64,000 bases of DNA, from assembly GCA_948144175.1 (NCBI GenBank), contig CANXME010002151.1, forward strand, positions 186,001 through 250,000, in the 5' to 3' direction. Below are positions 1-10,006 of this stretch, one piece after another. Source of the stretch: Closterium sp. NIES-65. Taxonomy: Eukaryota; Streptophyta; Zygnematophyceae; Desmidiales; Closteriaceae. Position numbers and translations under genes: made by a program. The notes under the pieces are model-generated. The model did not search any database, had not been told where the DNA came from, and worked only from the letters and a program-made list of their open reading frames with translations. Numbering within the stretch: the first letter of the stretch is position 1; the number at the start of each line of letters is the position of its first letter.

Positions 1-1807
1 GAGAGTGGCTCCTTACGGGACGAAGCACCGGAAGGACCTCCAGGCTTTGCACCACCAGACTCCACACACGCAGGCTCAGTACCCTCAGGCTCCGCACCCC
101 CAGACTCACTAACCCCAGGCTCAGTACCCCCAGGCTCAGCACCCCGTGGCTCAGCACCCCCAGGCTCAGCAGCCCCAGGCTCAGCACCCCCAGAATCAGC
201 ACCCCCAGGGTCCGCATGCTCAGGCTCAGCACCCCCAGAACCGGCAACCGCAGGCTCAGCACCCCTAGCAGCACCAGAGTCAACAGCTACCTTGACAGGC
301 TCGATTGCGTCTACCCAGGACACATCTAACGGGGCAGGACCTTGAGGGGGGAGGGGGTCTACTGGGGGAGGACGTGGCGCGAGGAAGAGCGGCGAAGGGG
401 GGAGGGGGGCAGTACGGTAGGGGAAGAGACGGTAGTAAGGCACCGACTCGTCAAACGTGACGGCCTGAAAGAACAAAACACGGCGCGAGGTGGGGTGGTA
501 AAACTGCCAACCAGGCACATCAGGGGGGAAGCCAAGGAAGACGCAGGGAACAGCACGGGAGGACAGCTTGTCCGCAGACAAATCGCGGACGAGAGCACGA
601 GATCCCCAGACACGGAATGCAGACGCATCGCCAACCTTCCCCGTCCACCACAGAGTAGGTGTGGTCTCCGGCATGGAGACCCGGGGCTGGAGGTTGAGCT
701 GATGCGCAGCGTACTGAACCGCGAACGGCCATATTATATGGGGAGCAGCCGCATGGATCATGGACGTACGAGCGAGTCCATGACTATGCCAATGCGGCGC
801 TCAGCAATCCCATTTTGCTGCGGAGAGGCCGGAAGCGTGAACGTCTCGCGGATGCCCTCCGCACGACAGAAGGATCGCAAAAGGTCGGAGGAAAACTCTC
901 CACCTCTGTCGGAGTGCAGACGTAGAACAGGAAGGTCCGAGCCGAAACTTTCGCTGAGCTAACGACGGGCAGCGCGGATTCAGTCGATCAGCACCTCATT
1001 GACCTCACCCTTGCGGCGCAAGGGGAAGACTGTAGTCTAACGAGAGAAGTCGTCAACGACCAGCAGAAAGTAGCGCTCGTGACCCTGTCCATGGACGCGG
1101 GCTGGGCCCCACACGTCCATGTGAAGAGAGTGCATGGGAGCCTCCGTCGGAGGGAACTCGGAGGAGTGAGGAGCGGCGCGCTGCCGCCCCTTGACGCAAG
1201 GAACGCAGGCAGAGGCAGGCCCCGGGGGAAGAGGAGGGAGAGACCGGGAAAGACCAATGACAAGGACACGGGAGGCCATGCATCGGAGATGAGGCAGGGA
1301 GGGGTGACCAAGGCGGTGGTGCCAGAGGAGAGACTGGTGAGACAGGAGGCGACACGAGCAGGGGGCAGACTCAGGACCAGACCGGGATGCTGCAGCAGAC
1401 ACCTGACCCGACGCGGCTACCTGACCAGACTCAGCAACCGGAGGAGACACGGTAGTCAGGGTGTACAGGCTCGACCCAGGCTGACGGGTGAACGTGGCCA
1501 GGTGCCGGCCCGTCCGAGTACACGAACAGTGGGTCACCCGCTGACCTCCAGGAGTGAACTGGTCAACCCACGCGTCGTGAAGGTCAGCTCCACTCACCAA
1601 GTTCGTGGAGAATGAGGGGAGGTGGAGGTCAGACAGAGAGCCAGACGGGACCGCCGGACACGGCAGAACCGTGGAGGAGTGTGCAACGACCGGACCCCCA
1701 GAGGGGTCAGCCAGAGAGACTGCCACGGGCCGATTGAGCGGTGAGAATGCCATGCAGTCGCGAAAGAAGGAGCGGGAAGCAAACGAGTCAAGGGTGAACG
1801 TGTGCAA
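1..1807 (-). pseudogene. S1 pol: protease, GAG-pre-integrase, integrase, linker
   Basis: In this direction the frame opens near 1807 with a retropepsin-like start HTFTLDSFASRSFF, where the usual DSGAS reads DSFAS, so the active-site Gly is lost. A GAG-pre-integrase zinc finger follows (LLWHHRLGHPS, then CVPC). The integrase core begins at LHMDVWGP. A stop interrupts the frame near 1037, just after VVDDFSR. Below about 750 the frame resumes with the integrase C-terminal region and then a Gly-Ala-Glu-Pro repeat linker up to the window edge. The protein is a broken copia polyprotein. Homology to S2 and S3 is plain over its whole length. Confidence 0.88.
40..300 (-). repeat. In-frame GAEPG-type coding minisatellite in S1 pol
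   Basis: This is a run of imperfect 15-bp units (on the plus strand, variants of CTCAGCACCCCCAGG). On the minus strand they encode Gly-Ala-Glu-Pro-Gly repeats between the integrase and reverse transcriptase regions. The same linker occurs in S2 (46080-46340) and S3 (55130-55340) with different copy numbers. Confidence 0.85.
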
Positions 1808-1810
1808 GTC

Positions 1811-3237
1811 CTAAGCCGACGCGGTACCTGAGAGAGCAGACTCACCAGTACCTGGAGCAGCAGACTCACTAGCACCTAGAGCAGCAGCCTCAATGCCCGG
1901 GTTGGGCAGAACACACAGGTAACAGTCACCCTCAGCACTAATAGTCACAGCATACATAGCGGCAAGGATAGCATCATAATCAAGATCAAAGATAGCAACC
2001 CCCGACTTAAGCAGATCACCCCAGCGAGGGAGCTCAGTGGCGTCAGGAAACTGTGCACGCCATGCGTCAGTCAGGCAGCCAAAACAGTGGTGCATGGCGT
2101 GCGGCCCTCCGTACGTCTCCCGACTGGGCTCGCCTGTGCGGAGAACGTAAGCGCAGGGACCAGCACCCCCAGACCTCCCACGCCCAGCGTATCACTCACG
2201 AAGCTGCTGGGCCGACAGGGTCTCACGAGAACGCTGCTGCTGCTGGCGCTGGCAACCACCAAAGCCTCCCCGTTACACAGCGCCACCCCGACCAGCACCA
2301 CCGCCGCCGCCACCCCCACTGCCGTTGCCGCCGCCGCCTCCACCTCCACCACCGCCACCGAAGCCCCCACTCCCGCCACCACCCCACCTCCACCCGCACC
2401 CCCTCCGCCGCCTCCACCGCCACCACCGCCGCCCCCGCCATCTCCTCCAGCACCTTTGCCCCCATTGCTCCTGCTGCTGCAGCGCCTCCCACTAGGAGCA
2501 GATGCAGCGCTGACCGACTCGATGCCAACGAGGTCGACAGCAGCAGGAGAGGCAATAGAGGGCAAAAGGGGGACATGGGAGCACCCCTCAAAGAAAGGGG
2601 CACGAGGGTCACCATGAGAGGCTCCTATAGCGACTATACTCTTCTCAGCTGCAAGGAGGCGCTCCTCGAGGAGGTCAACGGTGAGCGTGGTGGGGCAAAG
2701 GGAGAGGAAGTGGTCCCTGACCGAGCGAAAGGAGTCAGGGAGCCGGGTGACGAGGTAGTAGAGAGTGATCTACATAGGGGGGGGGGGGTTCTTGGCGTAG
2801 AACTCGGAAGGGAGCGCAGCGCGGTAGCGGGTGTCACTAGTAATGAGGTCAGTCACTGTGGCAAAAGCGGCTAGGTCTGGGAACAGGTACGGCAGCATGA
2901 GGCGGCTAAGGGCAGCAGTTGCAGGGGAGGAGTAGTGCGCAACAACAGCGTCGTACAGAGTCTTAGCACTCTTGTACTGGCTAAAGTGCGCGCGCTCAGC
3001 AGACGGCAGGTGACTACGAACAGCAAGACGAGCAGCAGCATCGCGTGTGGTCCTTTGCGAGCGAATTGCACAGTCAGCATCGGCAGCAGGTGCAACAGAG
3101 ACGCCGGACGTGTGATCGAATAGTGATACTCCGTCCCTAGAGTCGCACTGCAGAAAAAGCTGCAGATCATCGACCCATACCTCGAAATCAACTGCTCGAC
3201 CCTCAGCATCGAAGGTAAGTACATTAGGGTTAACCAT
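1811..3237 (-). pseudogene. S1 gag, frame-broken
   Basis: The N-terminal part (3237 to about 2770, MVNPNVLTFDAEG) reads FEVWVDDLQLFLQC and continues as a UBN2/DUF4219-like gag domain. The frame breaks at a G11 homopolymer near 2777-2787 and continues in another frame (LPDSFRSVRDHFLSLCPTT). A Gly-rich stretch follows (about 2330-2470). The end is a zinc-finger-like motif (CAYVLRTGEPSRETYGG, then HHCFGC) near 2060-2155, with the conserved tail DAWRAQFPDATEL. It encodes the capsid-like protein of a copia element. The break at a homopolymer could be real decay or an assembly error. Confidence 0.78.
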
Positions 3238-3409
3238 GACGGCAGGAGCAGCAGCAGTAGCAGCAGCAGCAGCAATAGTAGTGTGACTCGGCAGGGCGGC
3301 TCAGCTCAGCAGGGCGGCGCGGCTCGGCAGGGTGGCGCCGTTGCGGCGGTGCGCTTACCAGGAGTGGGAGGGGGGTAGGGCCGCGACTTGTGGGGATGGC
3401 AGGGCCGCG

Positions 3410-3555
3410 ACGACGGTGCGGGCGGGCCGCTAAGGGCGGCGACGACGAGGGCGGGCTGCTAAGGGTGGCGACGACGAGGGCGGGCCGCTAAGGGCGGCGA
3501 CGACGAGGGCGGGCCGCTAAGGGCGGCGACGGCGTCTACGGCGGGCCGCGTAGGC
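3410..3555. repeat. 29-bp tandem repeats in the S1 leader
   Basis: About five copies of a 29-bp unit (core GCGACGACGAGGGCGGG, then CCGCTAAGGGCG) lie between the primer site and gag of S1. Starts at 3439, 3468 and 3497 give the period. The S3 leader also carries G+C-rich tandem repeats, of a different unit. Confidence 0.85.
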
Positions 3556-3751
3556 GGCGGAATCGGGCCTCGACGGGCCGTCAGGGGAAGGACGCGACGG
3601 GCCGTAAGGGCAGGGCCACTAATGGCGGCAGTAGAGCAGAGCGCGCGACGGCGCAGGCGAGGCAGGCGCGATACGCGCTTCGGGCAGGGCTATAAAAAAA
3701 GGTATTTATCACATTGAGCCCTTAAAAAAAAACGTTCCCACTAGGGAACCT

Positions 3752-3763
3752 GCTCTGAAACCA
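3752..3763 (-). other. Primer-binding site of S1
   Basis: The minus strand reads TGGTTTCAGAGC directly next to the LTR. This is one base from the classic copia initiator-Met site TGGTATCAGAGC. It fixes the element's orientation and its LTR boundary. Confidence 0.88.
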
Positions 3764-3886
3764 TGTTACAAAATAGGAAACGAGAATGACTAAAAACTGT
3801 ACAGTACAAGGTTTGTATAGGCAAAACCTAACAATACTGTACCCCATAAGGAGTGCCCCACTATAGCCAACAATATAGTTCTAACA
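3764..3886 (-). repeat. 5' LTR of S1 (123 bp)
   Basis: It begins TGTTACAAAAT and ends CTAACA on the plus strand (TG...CA termini). It matches the 123-bp LTR of S4 at 60000-60122 along its length. The flank at 3887-3891 (TAACT) should recur at the other end of S1, outside the window. Confidence 0.85.
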
Positions 3887-3988
3887 TAACTGGCCATGTC
3901 TCGATACTATATATATAGCCTCGTGTAGTACCCATGTGGATCATTCAATTTAATCTTTCTTTCCGGAGCTCGTTTCTAGATCCTCACA
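3887..3988 (+). repeat. 3' end of the Gyp-1 5' LTR
   Basis: The sequence contains TATATATAG near 3908 and ends TAGATCCTCACA. It matches the end of the LTR at 15235-15313 and, inverted, the LTR at 15651 onward. A degenerate primer site (TTGATAGTCAGAGCC, 3990-4004) follows. The rest of this LTR was displaced leftward by the S1 insertion. Confidence 0.8.
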
Positions 3989-4929
3989 CTTGATAGTCAG
4001 AGCCTGTTTGCACGCGATGTTTTTCGACCGCTAAAACCTAATTTTTAAAACTGCGGGGGCGACGACGGAAAGCGCCGATTTTGGGTACGTAAACCAGTTC
4101 CGCGCTATTTTTTAACGCCCCCCTCGAACCGGTTTTCGAACACTCCTCAGGTCCGTTGGCAAAAAGGTTAGATTTTCGACCGTGAGATTGATTCGAATCT
4201 CAACGGCCCTAAGAATTTCGCCCAAAAAAGTTGGATTTTGGAGCTTTGGATCGAATTTCTTCTCAACGGCCGAGATCGAATGCGAACTTCGACTAATTGA
4301 AAATCACGCGATATACTGAATCAGCGCTTGTCATTTCTACAGTCCATTTGAGTCACAGTAAGTCGACTAGCGCCTGGAATTTAATTTTTTTCGTCGCAAA
4401 TCTTCCTGTGAATTGCCAAATGGAGGAAAATGGTGATAATTTCATACGATAAAAATTACATACCGACATGGACCAGACGCGAGCGGCACTCCAGCAGATA
4501 GAGCAGCTCCTCGCGAACCAGTCTGCAGCCGCCACGGCAGAAGCGAACTCAGCAGCAAATACAGCAGCAAATGCAACAGCGGCGAGACCGACACTTCACC
4601 CAGCAGCAGCTACAGTGAATCTTGAGGCGGTACGTCCGAAGCTACGGGAGACGTTTAATCCGTATGCGAGAGACACCGACGTCCTTCGATTCATTGCGGC
4701 CCTCGGAATTACTTCTGGACTGTTGGCTGTACGACCGTGACACAGGATGCAATGCGGATTCGGCTTGCAGCGACACAATTGCGAGGCCCGGCGCTCGAGT
4801 GGATTTACAACAGTAAAGAGATCCGAGGCGAGGGGTCATGGACGCAGTTTCGGGCACCTTTACTTCAACCTTTCGAACCGGCTAATTTGAGCTACATGGT
4901 GCGGCAACAGATTCATCAGCATAAACAGT

Positions 4930-5142
4930 TCTCAGAATCTTAAGCAAAGGTAGGCTTAGAAGCCATAACTTAGGTGCCTAGATGCTCGAGTTCGAGGGTG
5001 AGGAGGAAGGTATCGAGAGATTTTTGAAAGAGAAGGAGAGGTTTCACTAGGAAGAGTTGGGATACAAGTACAATGCCCTAAATTGGGTTGTACTCATTAC
5101 AGAGTACCCCACTGCAGGCTAGACAGCAAATATATTCTGACA
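4930..5142 (-). repeat. 3' LTR of N1 (213 bp)
   Basis: It begins TCTCAGAATC and ends TATTCTGACA on the plus strand. It is nearly identical to 7208-7420 and is adjacent to target copy ACAGT at 4925-4929. Confidence 0.9.
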
Positions 5143-5762
5143 CACCCCCATAGCCAAAGTGGGGTGTAATCAGCAGAGCAGGCAAAGCAGTACAAGCTCA
5201 GGGTGGATCACAATGTCACCACACATTCTGAGCACAAGTTCAAGAAGCAATAGTTAAAGTGCACAATTATCAGCAAAGCTAGTGGTAGTCACAACGGGCA
5301 AGTGAGGAGGAGGAGGGAGAGTGAGAGGAGAGGAGATAGAAAGCGGCGGCTGAAGCTGCAGACACACGGGCAACAGGAGTGGCGAGCACAGTGGCTACCG
5401 GACTAAGCGCCCGGACTACAGGAGTAACAGGCCCCGCGGCTCAAGTAGCGGCAGACGGGCAACGGACCCTCGGGCGACTGGCGCAGCAACAAACTCACTG
5501 GGCTACCGGACTAAGCGCCCGGACTACAGGTGCTGCGGACAACAGACTGGCAACCTCCGCTCATCCTCCCACACACAGTCCCACCCCCCGACACACACCC
5601 GCTGCTATACCGCTAGCTCCACCCACCCCCCTTAAACCCTAAACCCCAGTCTCCCACACATCCACCCCCCTCAGTGAGAGCTGTAGCAGTGGGAGACGAA
5701 GGAAGAGGAGGAGGAGGGGACGGCACGCACAACCGACACCCCCACAACTAGCACCCCAACAC

Positions 5763-7208
5763 TCACCCCCCACGGCTGCACCTGGTCCATGAGCGGCTGC
5801 TGCAGGGGCCAGGGGCGGCTGCTGCTGGTGCGGCTGCTCCAGTGGCTGCCGCTGCTGGGGCTGCTGCTGGGGCGGCTACTGCTGCTGCTGCTCCACGTGC
5901 TACTGCTGGTGGGGTGGGTGCTGCAGTAGCAGCGGCTCCAGGGGCTGCCGCTGCTGGGGTGGCCGCTTCAGAGGCAGCTGCTGCTGGGGCGGCTGCTCCA
6001 GTGGCTGCTGCTGGGGCGGCTGCTCCCGGGGCTGCTGCTGCTGGGGCGGCTGCTCCCGGGGCTGCTGCTGCTGGAGCGGCTCCAGGGGCTGCTGCTGCTG
6101 GGGCGGCTGCTCCCGGGGCTGCTGCTGCTGGGGCGGCTGCTCCACAAGCTGCTGCTGCTGGGGTGGCCGCTCCAGAGGCAGCAGCTGATGGGGCGGCTGC
6201 TCCCGGGGCTGCTGCTACTGGGGCGGCCCCAGGGGCTGCTCCTAGGGGGGCGGCTCCTGGAGCTGCTGCTGCTGCGGTGGCCGTTTTAGGGGCTGCAGCT
6301 GCTGGGGCTGCTGCTGCTGCTGCTGCTCCACGTGCTGCTGCTGGTGGGGTGGCTGCTGCAGTAGCAGCGGCTCCAGGGGCTGCTGCTGCTGGGGTGGCCG
6401 CTTCAGAGGCAGCTGCTGCTGGGGCGGCTGCTCCAGTGGCTGCTGCTGGGGCGGCTGCTCCCGGGGCTGCTGCTGCTGGGGCGGCTGCTCCCGGGGCTGC
6501 TGCTGCTGGAGCGGCTCCAGGGGCTGCTACTGCTGGGGCGGCTGCTCCCGGGGCTGCTGCTGCTGGGGCGGCTGCTCCACAAGCTGCTGCTGCTGGGGTG
6601 GCCGCTCCAGAGGCAGCAGCTGCTGAGGCGGCTGCTCCCGGGGCTGCTGCTACTGGGGCGGCCCCAGGGGCTGCTGCTGGGGCGGCGGCTCCTGGAGCTG
6701 CTGCTGCTGCGGTGGCCGTTTCAGGGGCTGCAGCTGCTGGGGCTGCTGCAGCGGAAAGTAGGACGGAGGGGAGGGGAAGGGCGCGGCCCCCATTGTGCCC
6801 TGAAGGGTGACGTGCTAGGGAGCCGCGCAGGTCCCCGAAAGTGCCGCGACGGGCGACGAGAGGGGACCGCGCGCAGGCCCCTAAGGCGCCGCGACGAGGC
6901 AACGGGAGGGGCCGGCTCGCGAGCCCAGAAAGTGCCGCGACGAGGCGACGGGAGGGACCTGCGTGCGGGCCCCCAAAACGCCGCGACGAGGCGACGGTCA
7001 GGGCCAGCGCGCGGGCTTCCAAGACGCCGCGACGAGGTAGGTACCCGCCGCGCGCTTCGGGGCGCACGGCGGGCAGAAAACCGCCACGCGCCCCGAGCGC
7101 GTGGCGGGAAGAAAAAAAGGTGGTCGTGCGCCACGGGGCGCACGACACACAATAGGGCAGCGGAATCGAGTGGGCCCACAGGCCAGGAGCGTTAAGCTCT
7201 AATACCAT
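5763..7208 (-). CDS. Ala-rich low-complexity reading frame inside N1
   Basis: A 481-codon frame is open on this strand. Its first ATG lies at the LTR/primer-site junction (MVLELN). The N-terminal 150 residues are Arg-rich and the remainder is Ala/Gly/Pro repeat (APGAAAPAAAAPG). The opposite strand is also open for 322 codons because the DNA is built of GCTGCT/GGGGCG units. No known domain is visible. The openness on both strands argues that composition, not selection, explains it. I give it as a possible, not established, gene. Confidence 0.25.
   Translation of the reverse strand: MVLELNAPGLWAHSIPLPYCVSCAPWRTTTFFSSRHALGARGGFLPAVRPEARGGYLPRRGVLEARALALTVASSRRFGGPHAGPSRRLVAALSGLASRPLPLPRRGALGACARSPLVARRGTFGDLRGSLARHPSGHNGGRALPLPSVLLSAAAAPAAAAPETATAAAAAPGAAAPAAAPGAAPVAAAPGAAASAAAASGAATPAAAACGAAAPAAAAPGAAAPAVAAPGAAPAAAAPGAAAPAAAAPGAAAPAAATGAAAPAAAASEAATPAAAAPGAAATAAATPPAAARGAAAAAAAPAAAAPKTATAAAAAPGAAPLGAAPGAAPVAAAPGAAAPSAAASGAATPAAAACGAAAPAAAAPGAAAPAAAAPGAAPAAAAPGAAAPAAAAPGAAAPAAATGAAAPAAAASEAATPAAAAPGAAATAAPTPPAVARGAAAAVAAPAAAPAAAATGAAAPAAAAPGPCSSRSWTRCSRGG
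5842..6710. repeat. Duplicated 435-bp GCTGCT/GGGGCG repeat block in N1
   Basis: The motif CTCCACGTGCT recurs at 5891 and 6326, a 435-bp offset, and the sequence around it matches over two consecutive units. Within each unit are many short GCTGCTGGGGCGGCTGCTCC-like repeats. Confidence 0.85.
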
Positions 7209-7420
7209 CTCAGAATCTTAAGCAAAGGTAGGCTTAGAAGCCATAACTTAGGTGCCTAGGTGCTCGAGTTCGAGGGTGAGGAGGAAGGTATCGAGAGATT
7301 TTTGAAAGAGAAGGAGAGGTTTCACTAGGAAGAGTTGGGATACAAGTACAATGCCCTAAATTGGGTTGTACTCATTACAGAGTACCCCACTGCAGGCTAG
7401 ACAGCAAATATATTCTGACA
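7208..7420 (-). repeat. 5' LTR of N1 (213 bp)
   Basis: It is nearly identical to 4930-5142 (one visible change, CTAGGTGC for CTAGATGC). The primer site lies immediately left at 7196-7207 and target copy ACAGT is at 7421-7425. Confidence 0.9.
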
Positions 7421-7839
7421 ACAGTATGGAAGTTCAACACAGTATACGCAGCAGATGGAGAGCCTCTTCAACCGAATTACCGGCCTGACCGAAGGAGAAA
7501 AAATCCAAGCGTATACTGAGGGGCTAAAAATGGAAGTCCGCATACAGGTGATAGTCGCGAACTACAGCAACTACCGCAACATGGTGTGTGCAGCAGAGAG
7601 ATTCGATGTGTTGACACGAGTTCAACCCGAAAACACGACGATACGTGCCGAACAGATTATTCGGCACGGAGCAATCGGCACCAGCCACGACCGCCGACCC
7701 GATGGATATGGACAAGATCGACGCGACGCAGCAGCCGACAAAATATGAGAAGTGCGAATTTTGCGGCGCAGCAAGACATCGATTGTTTTGCGTGTTGGAA
7801 AATAAAGAAGGCACGAGCAGAGCTGCAGGGTAATAACAG

Positions 7840-8482
7840 TGTAGTGCCCCTGAAGTTAAAAAACGGGAATCGCGAGTAGCCGCGGATCGACCTAGCGATC
7901 ACGAAAATATCCGGAAAAGGCGGCGACGTGGCGACTTCGGAGCGGGAGCCTAAGGAGATCATGATGGCGCGAATTTAAAACGTCACAACTGGCCGGCAAT
8001 AGAGGAAATCGCCAAGACAAATGGAGGCTCCGCGAAACAAGACTCTGCACCGACCAGAAAACTCCAGCCGAACACCCACAAAAGTAAAGATTCGTTGAAG
8101 TTATCCTAGAAAGGTGTTTTAACTAAGAATTTCACTTCTCATAGTTTTCAAGCCTTTGAGAAATTCAGGGGAGATTTGGAGGATAAGAAAAATCTGCTAG
8201 AGAATATTTAGGTACCTGAGAAGTTGGGCAAGCAACTCCAGAGCGTGAAAAGGGTCGTGCGTTTCGATGAGTAAATATTCTCTCCCCGCAGCATAGTGTT
8301 AAGGCTCCCCATTGCCCACAGGTGAAGCCTACACAGCTGTGAAGGCTTAGGGGAAGGTTCCAGGCCAAGACGGAGCTGAATCGGCCTCAGATAAACCTTT
8401 CTAATCCTGCTGAGTTGGAAACTGATATTGAGTCAGCAGATTCGAGTGCAGGACCTAGGGATGATCGATTCGACGTACCTAC
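7840..8482 (+). other. Gyp-1 gag-protease spacer, decayed
   Basis: The stretch lies between the gag knuckle and the solo LTR. No long open frame or recognisable domain was seen. It probably holds the decayed C-terminal gag and upstream protease region. CCTAC at 8478-8482 is the left target copy of the following LTR. Confidence 0.55.
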
Positions 8483-9575
8483 TGTTGGTGTAAGGGCCTA
8501 ATAAACTCAAGCTATTAAGACTTTATCAAACTTAAAACCTCTCCTCGGGGTCACCTCCAAGGGTCCTTAGGTGACTGGTACAAGACCAGCCCCTATCCTT
8601 GGGTCCGAGTTTGTAGAAAGAGGGATCAAGAGGGACATAGTCAAAACAGCAAGAGTACCTTGAACGTCGCGCAGCGTATCGTGCAGACCGTCGATCGGAT
8701 TAAGCTGACAATTTCCTATATCAAAGCTCACACTAAGAGCTTTAAAATAAGCCAAGTTGCCTCGCGAAAAGTTCTGCCATAATGAAGTTATGGCTCGGAC
8801 ATCGTTAGCCTAGCGTTGGAGTGCTAGTGTACTAGCGTTGACTCGGGTAGCATTCCGCCGTCGCACCGCGTAGAAAGGAAATTCCAGCAAGGAAGGAATT
8901 CGCTTGAATCAATTTCACTATATCCAGGTACAAACAGAGAAAGAATAAATAGTTCTAGCTAGCAAGGACCTTGGGAATAAACCTGGGAACAACCAAGGAT
9001 GATCCCAAATAATTCCAAGCAACAGAACCAACCTGGCTGGACAAAATAGCAGGTGGTAGGTTGGTGAACAACCTCTGGTTCTGTTCTTCCAACCTGGGAA
9101 AACAACAACCAGGTTCAGGTCCTAAAAACAGAACCTGTTTTGTCTTTGCCCAACCAGCCAAATGCTGGTTCCGCTGGTTTCCCCTGGCCCTGTAGCATGC
9201 AGATACAGACAAACAACATCCAACCTTCACCTAAATTGTACCCCTATAGTGCCTGCCCTGCTACACTATAGTCAACCAAACAAAACAGTACAGTTTCGAG
9301 TTGGATAGAACTGAATCTGCGCAATCAAGTAAGCTGAACCGCAAAGCTTCCATCTTGGGTTCCTTTGCAAGCTCGTCCTTTCTGCTTGTACTGTTCGTAG
9401 CGCGTACAATGTTATGCCGAAGCGCACAATGCGCGAGTACCTGCAAATGCTTCAAGCGAAAGTTGCGAAAGCAAACAAACACACGAACATTCCATTCATA
9501 CCCAAATGCATTCGTACACGCATACTCGTACAAACAGACGGCAGGATGTCGTGCAATGTGAATTTGCACCCAACA
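8483..9575 (-). repeat. Solo LTR of copia family L (1093 bp)
   Basis: It runs from TGTTGGTGTAAGG to TGCACCCAACA and is the reverse complement of the LTRs at 19058-20150 and 24808-25900, with the same length. The 5-bp target duplication CCTAC is exact (8478-8482, 9576-9580). No internal sequence is present, so it is the product of LTR-LTR recombination after insertion into Gyp-1. Confidence 0.93.
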
Positions 9576-9580
9576 CCTAC

Positions 9581-10006
9581 GATCCTATAAGCGAGACCGT
9601 CTACGGTTATTCGGAGCGGCAACAACTACAGCTACTCCAGATGATCTGCAATGGGTGACGCCTCCAGGCACTGGTGGACAGTGGTGCGTCCCACTCGGTG
9701 TGTGATCGCGGGACGTTGGAGAAAATTGGAGAACCCTCGGAAGAGACAAAATTCATGGCAACGATAGTGGACGGTACAAAACTTCCCATCCACGGTGAAG
9801 CATCACTGCAGCTGGACATAGGGGCGCTAAGGTGGAAGCCGACGTTGCCGATCACAAACATCAAGGGATTAGATCTTATATTGGGGCTAGATTTCTTTAA
9901 GCGGTTCAACCCGGAGATCGACTGGATCAATCAGAAGGCGTGCATTCTACAACAATGGGAAACGAGTGGAGCTGCGAAGCTGGATGTATACATGGGAGGT
10001 TCTTGA
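9581..10006 (+). pseudogene. Gyp-1 aspartic protease
   Basis: The retropepsin active site DSGASHSV is intact near 9675 and the second conserved block LILGLDFFKRFNPEIDW near 9885-9935 is present. The domain would process the Gag-Pol polyprotein. The frame closes at 10006 while RT continues in another frame (9966 on), so a frameshift separates them. Confidence 0.85.

Larger units (their letters stand above)
1..3886 (-). mobile_element. Ty1/copia element S1, 3' part outside the window
   Basis: This is a minus-strand copia element. Its 5' LTR (3764-3886) and primer site (3752-3763) are at the right, followed leftward by a G+C-rich leader, gag, protease, GAG-pre-integrase, integrase and a repetitive linker. 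The reverse transcriptase lies beyond position 1. The order PR-IN-RT and the primer-site type identify the superfamily. Its family (S) recurs as S2, S3 and S4. It inserted into the 5' LTR of Gyp-1, whose remnant starts at 3887. Frame breaks show it is decayed. Confidence 0.9.
4930..7420 (-). mobile_element. Non-autonomous LTR element N1 (TRIM/LARD-like)
   Basis: Two 213-bp direct repeats (4930-5142 and 7208-7420), differing at one base that I can see, flank a 2.07-kb interior with no gag or pol homology. The minus strand has a primer site TGGTATTAGAGC (7196-7207) abutting the right LTR. A purine-rich tract (TATGGGGGTG) abuts the left LTR. The target duplication ACAGT is exact (4925-4929 and 7421-7425). 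The copia-type primer site and S/D-like LTR ends suggest it is mobilised by a copia element. It is the youngest datable insertion here by LTR identity. Confidence 0.9.
4468..7830 (+). pseudogene. Gyp-1 gag, split by element N1
   Basis: It starts MDQTRAALQQIEQLLANQ. After a frameshift near 4720 it continues as a retrotransposon gag domain (MRIRLAATQLRGPALEWI). The frame is cut at 4929 by N1 and resumes at 7421 (MESLFNRITGLTEGEKIQAY), with one target copy (ACAGT) shared. It ends in a knuckle-like motif CEFCGAARHRLFC near 7755-7795 (CX2CX4HX3C). It is the nucleocapsid/capsid precursor of a chromovirus and is non-functional through the frameshift and the insertion. Confidence 0.82.

Noticed and set aside
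342..962. 206-codon plus-strand frame
   Set aside because: It is antisense to the integrase C-terminal region of S1, which has clear homologues in S2 and S3.
2087..2617. Proline-rich protein on the plus strand
   Set aside because: It is the complement of the Gly-rich part of S1 gag, which is supported by homologous flanking domains on the minus strand.
5842..6810. 322-codon Ala-rich frame on the plus strand
   Set aside because: It runs antisense to the N1 element's direction and is built of the same GC-rich repeats; no domain.
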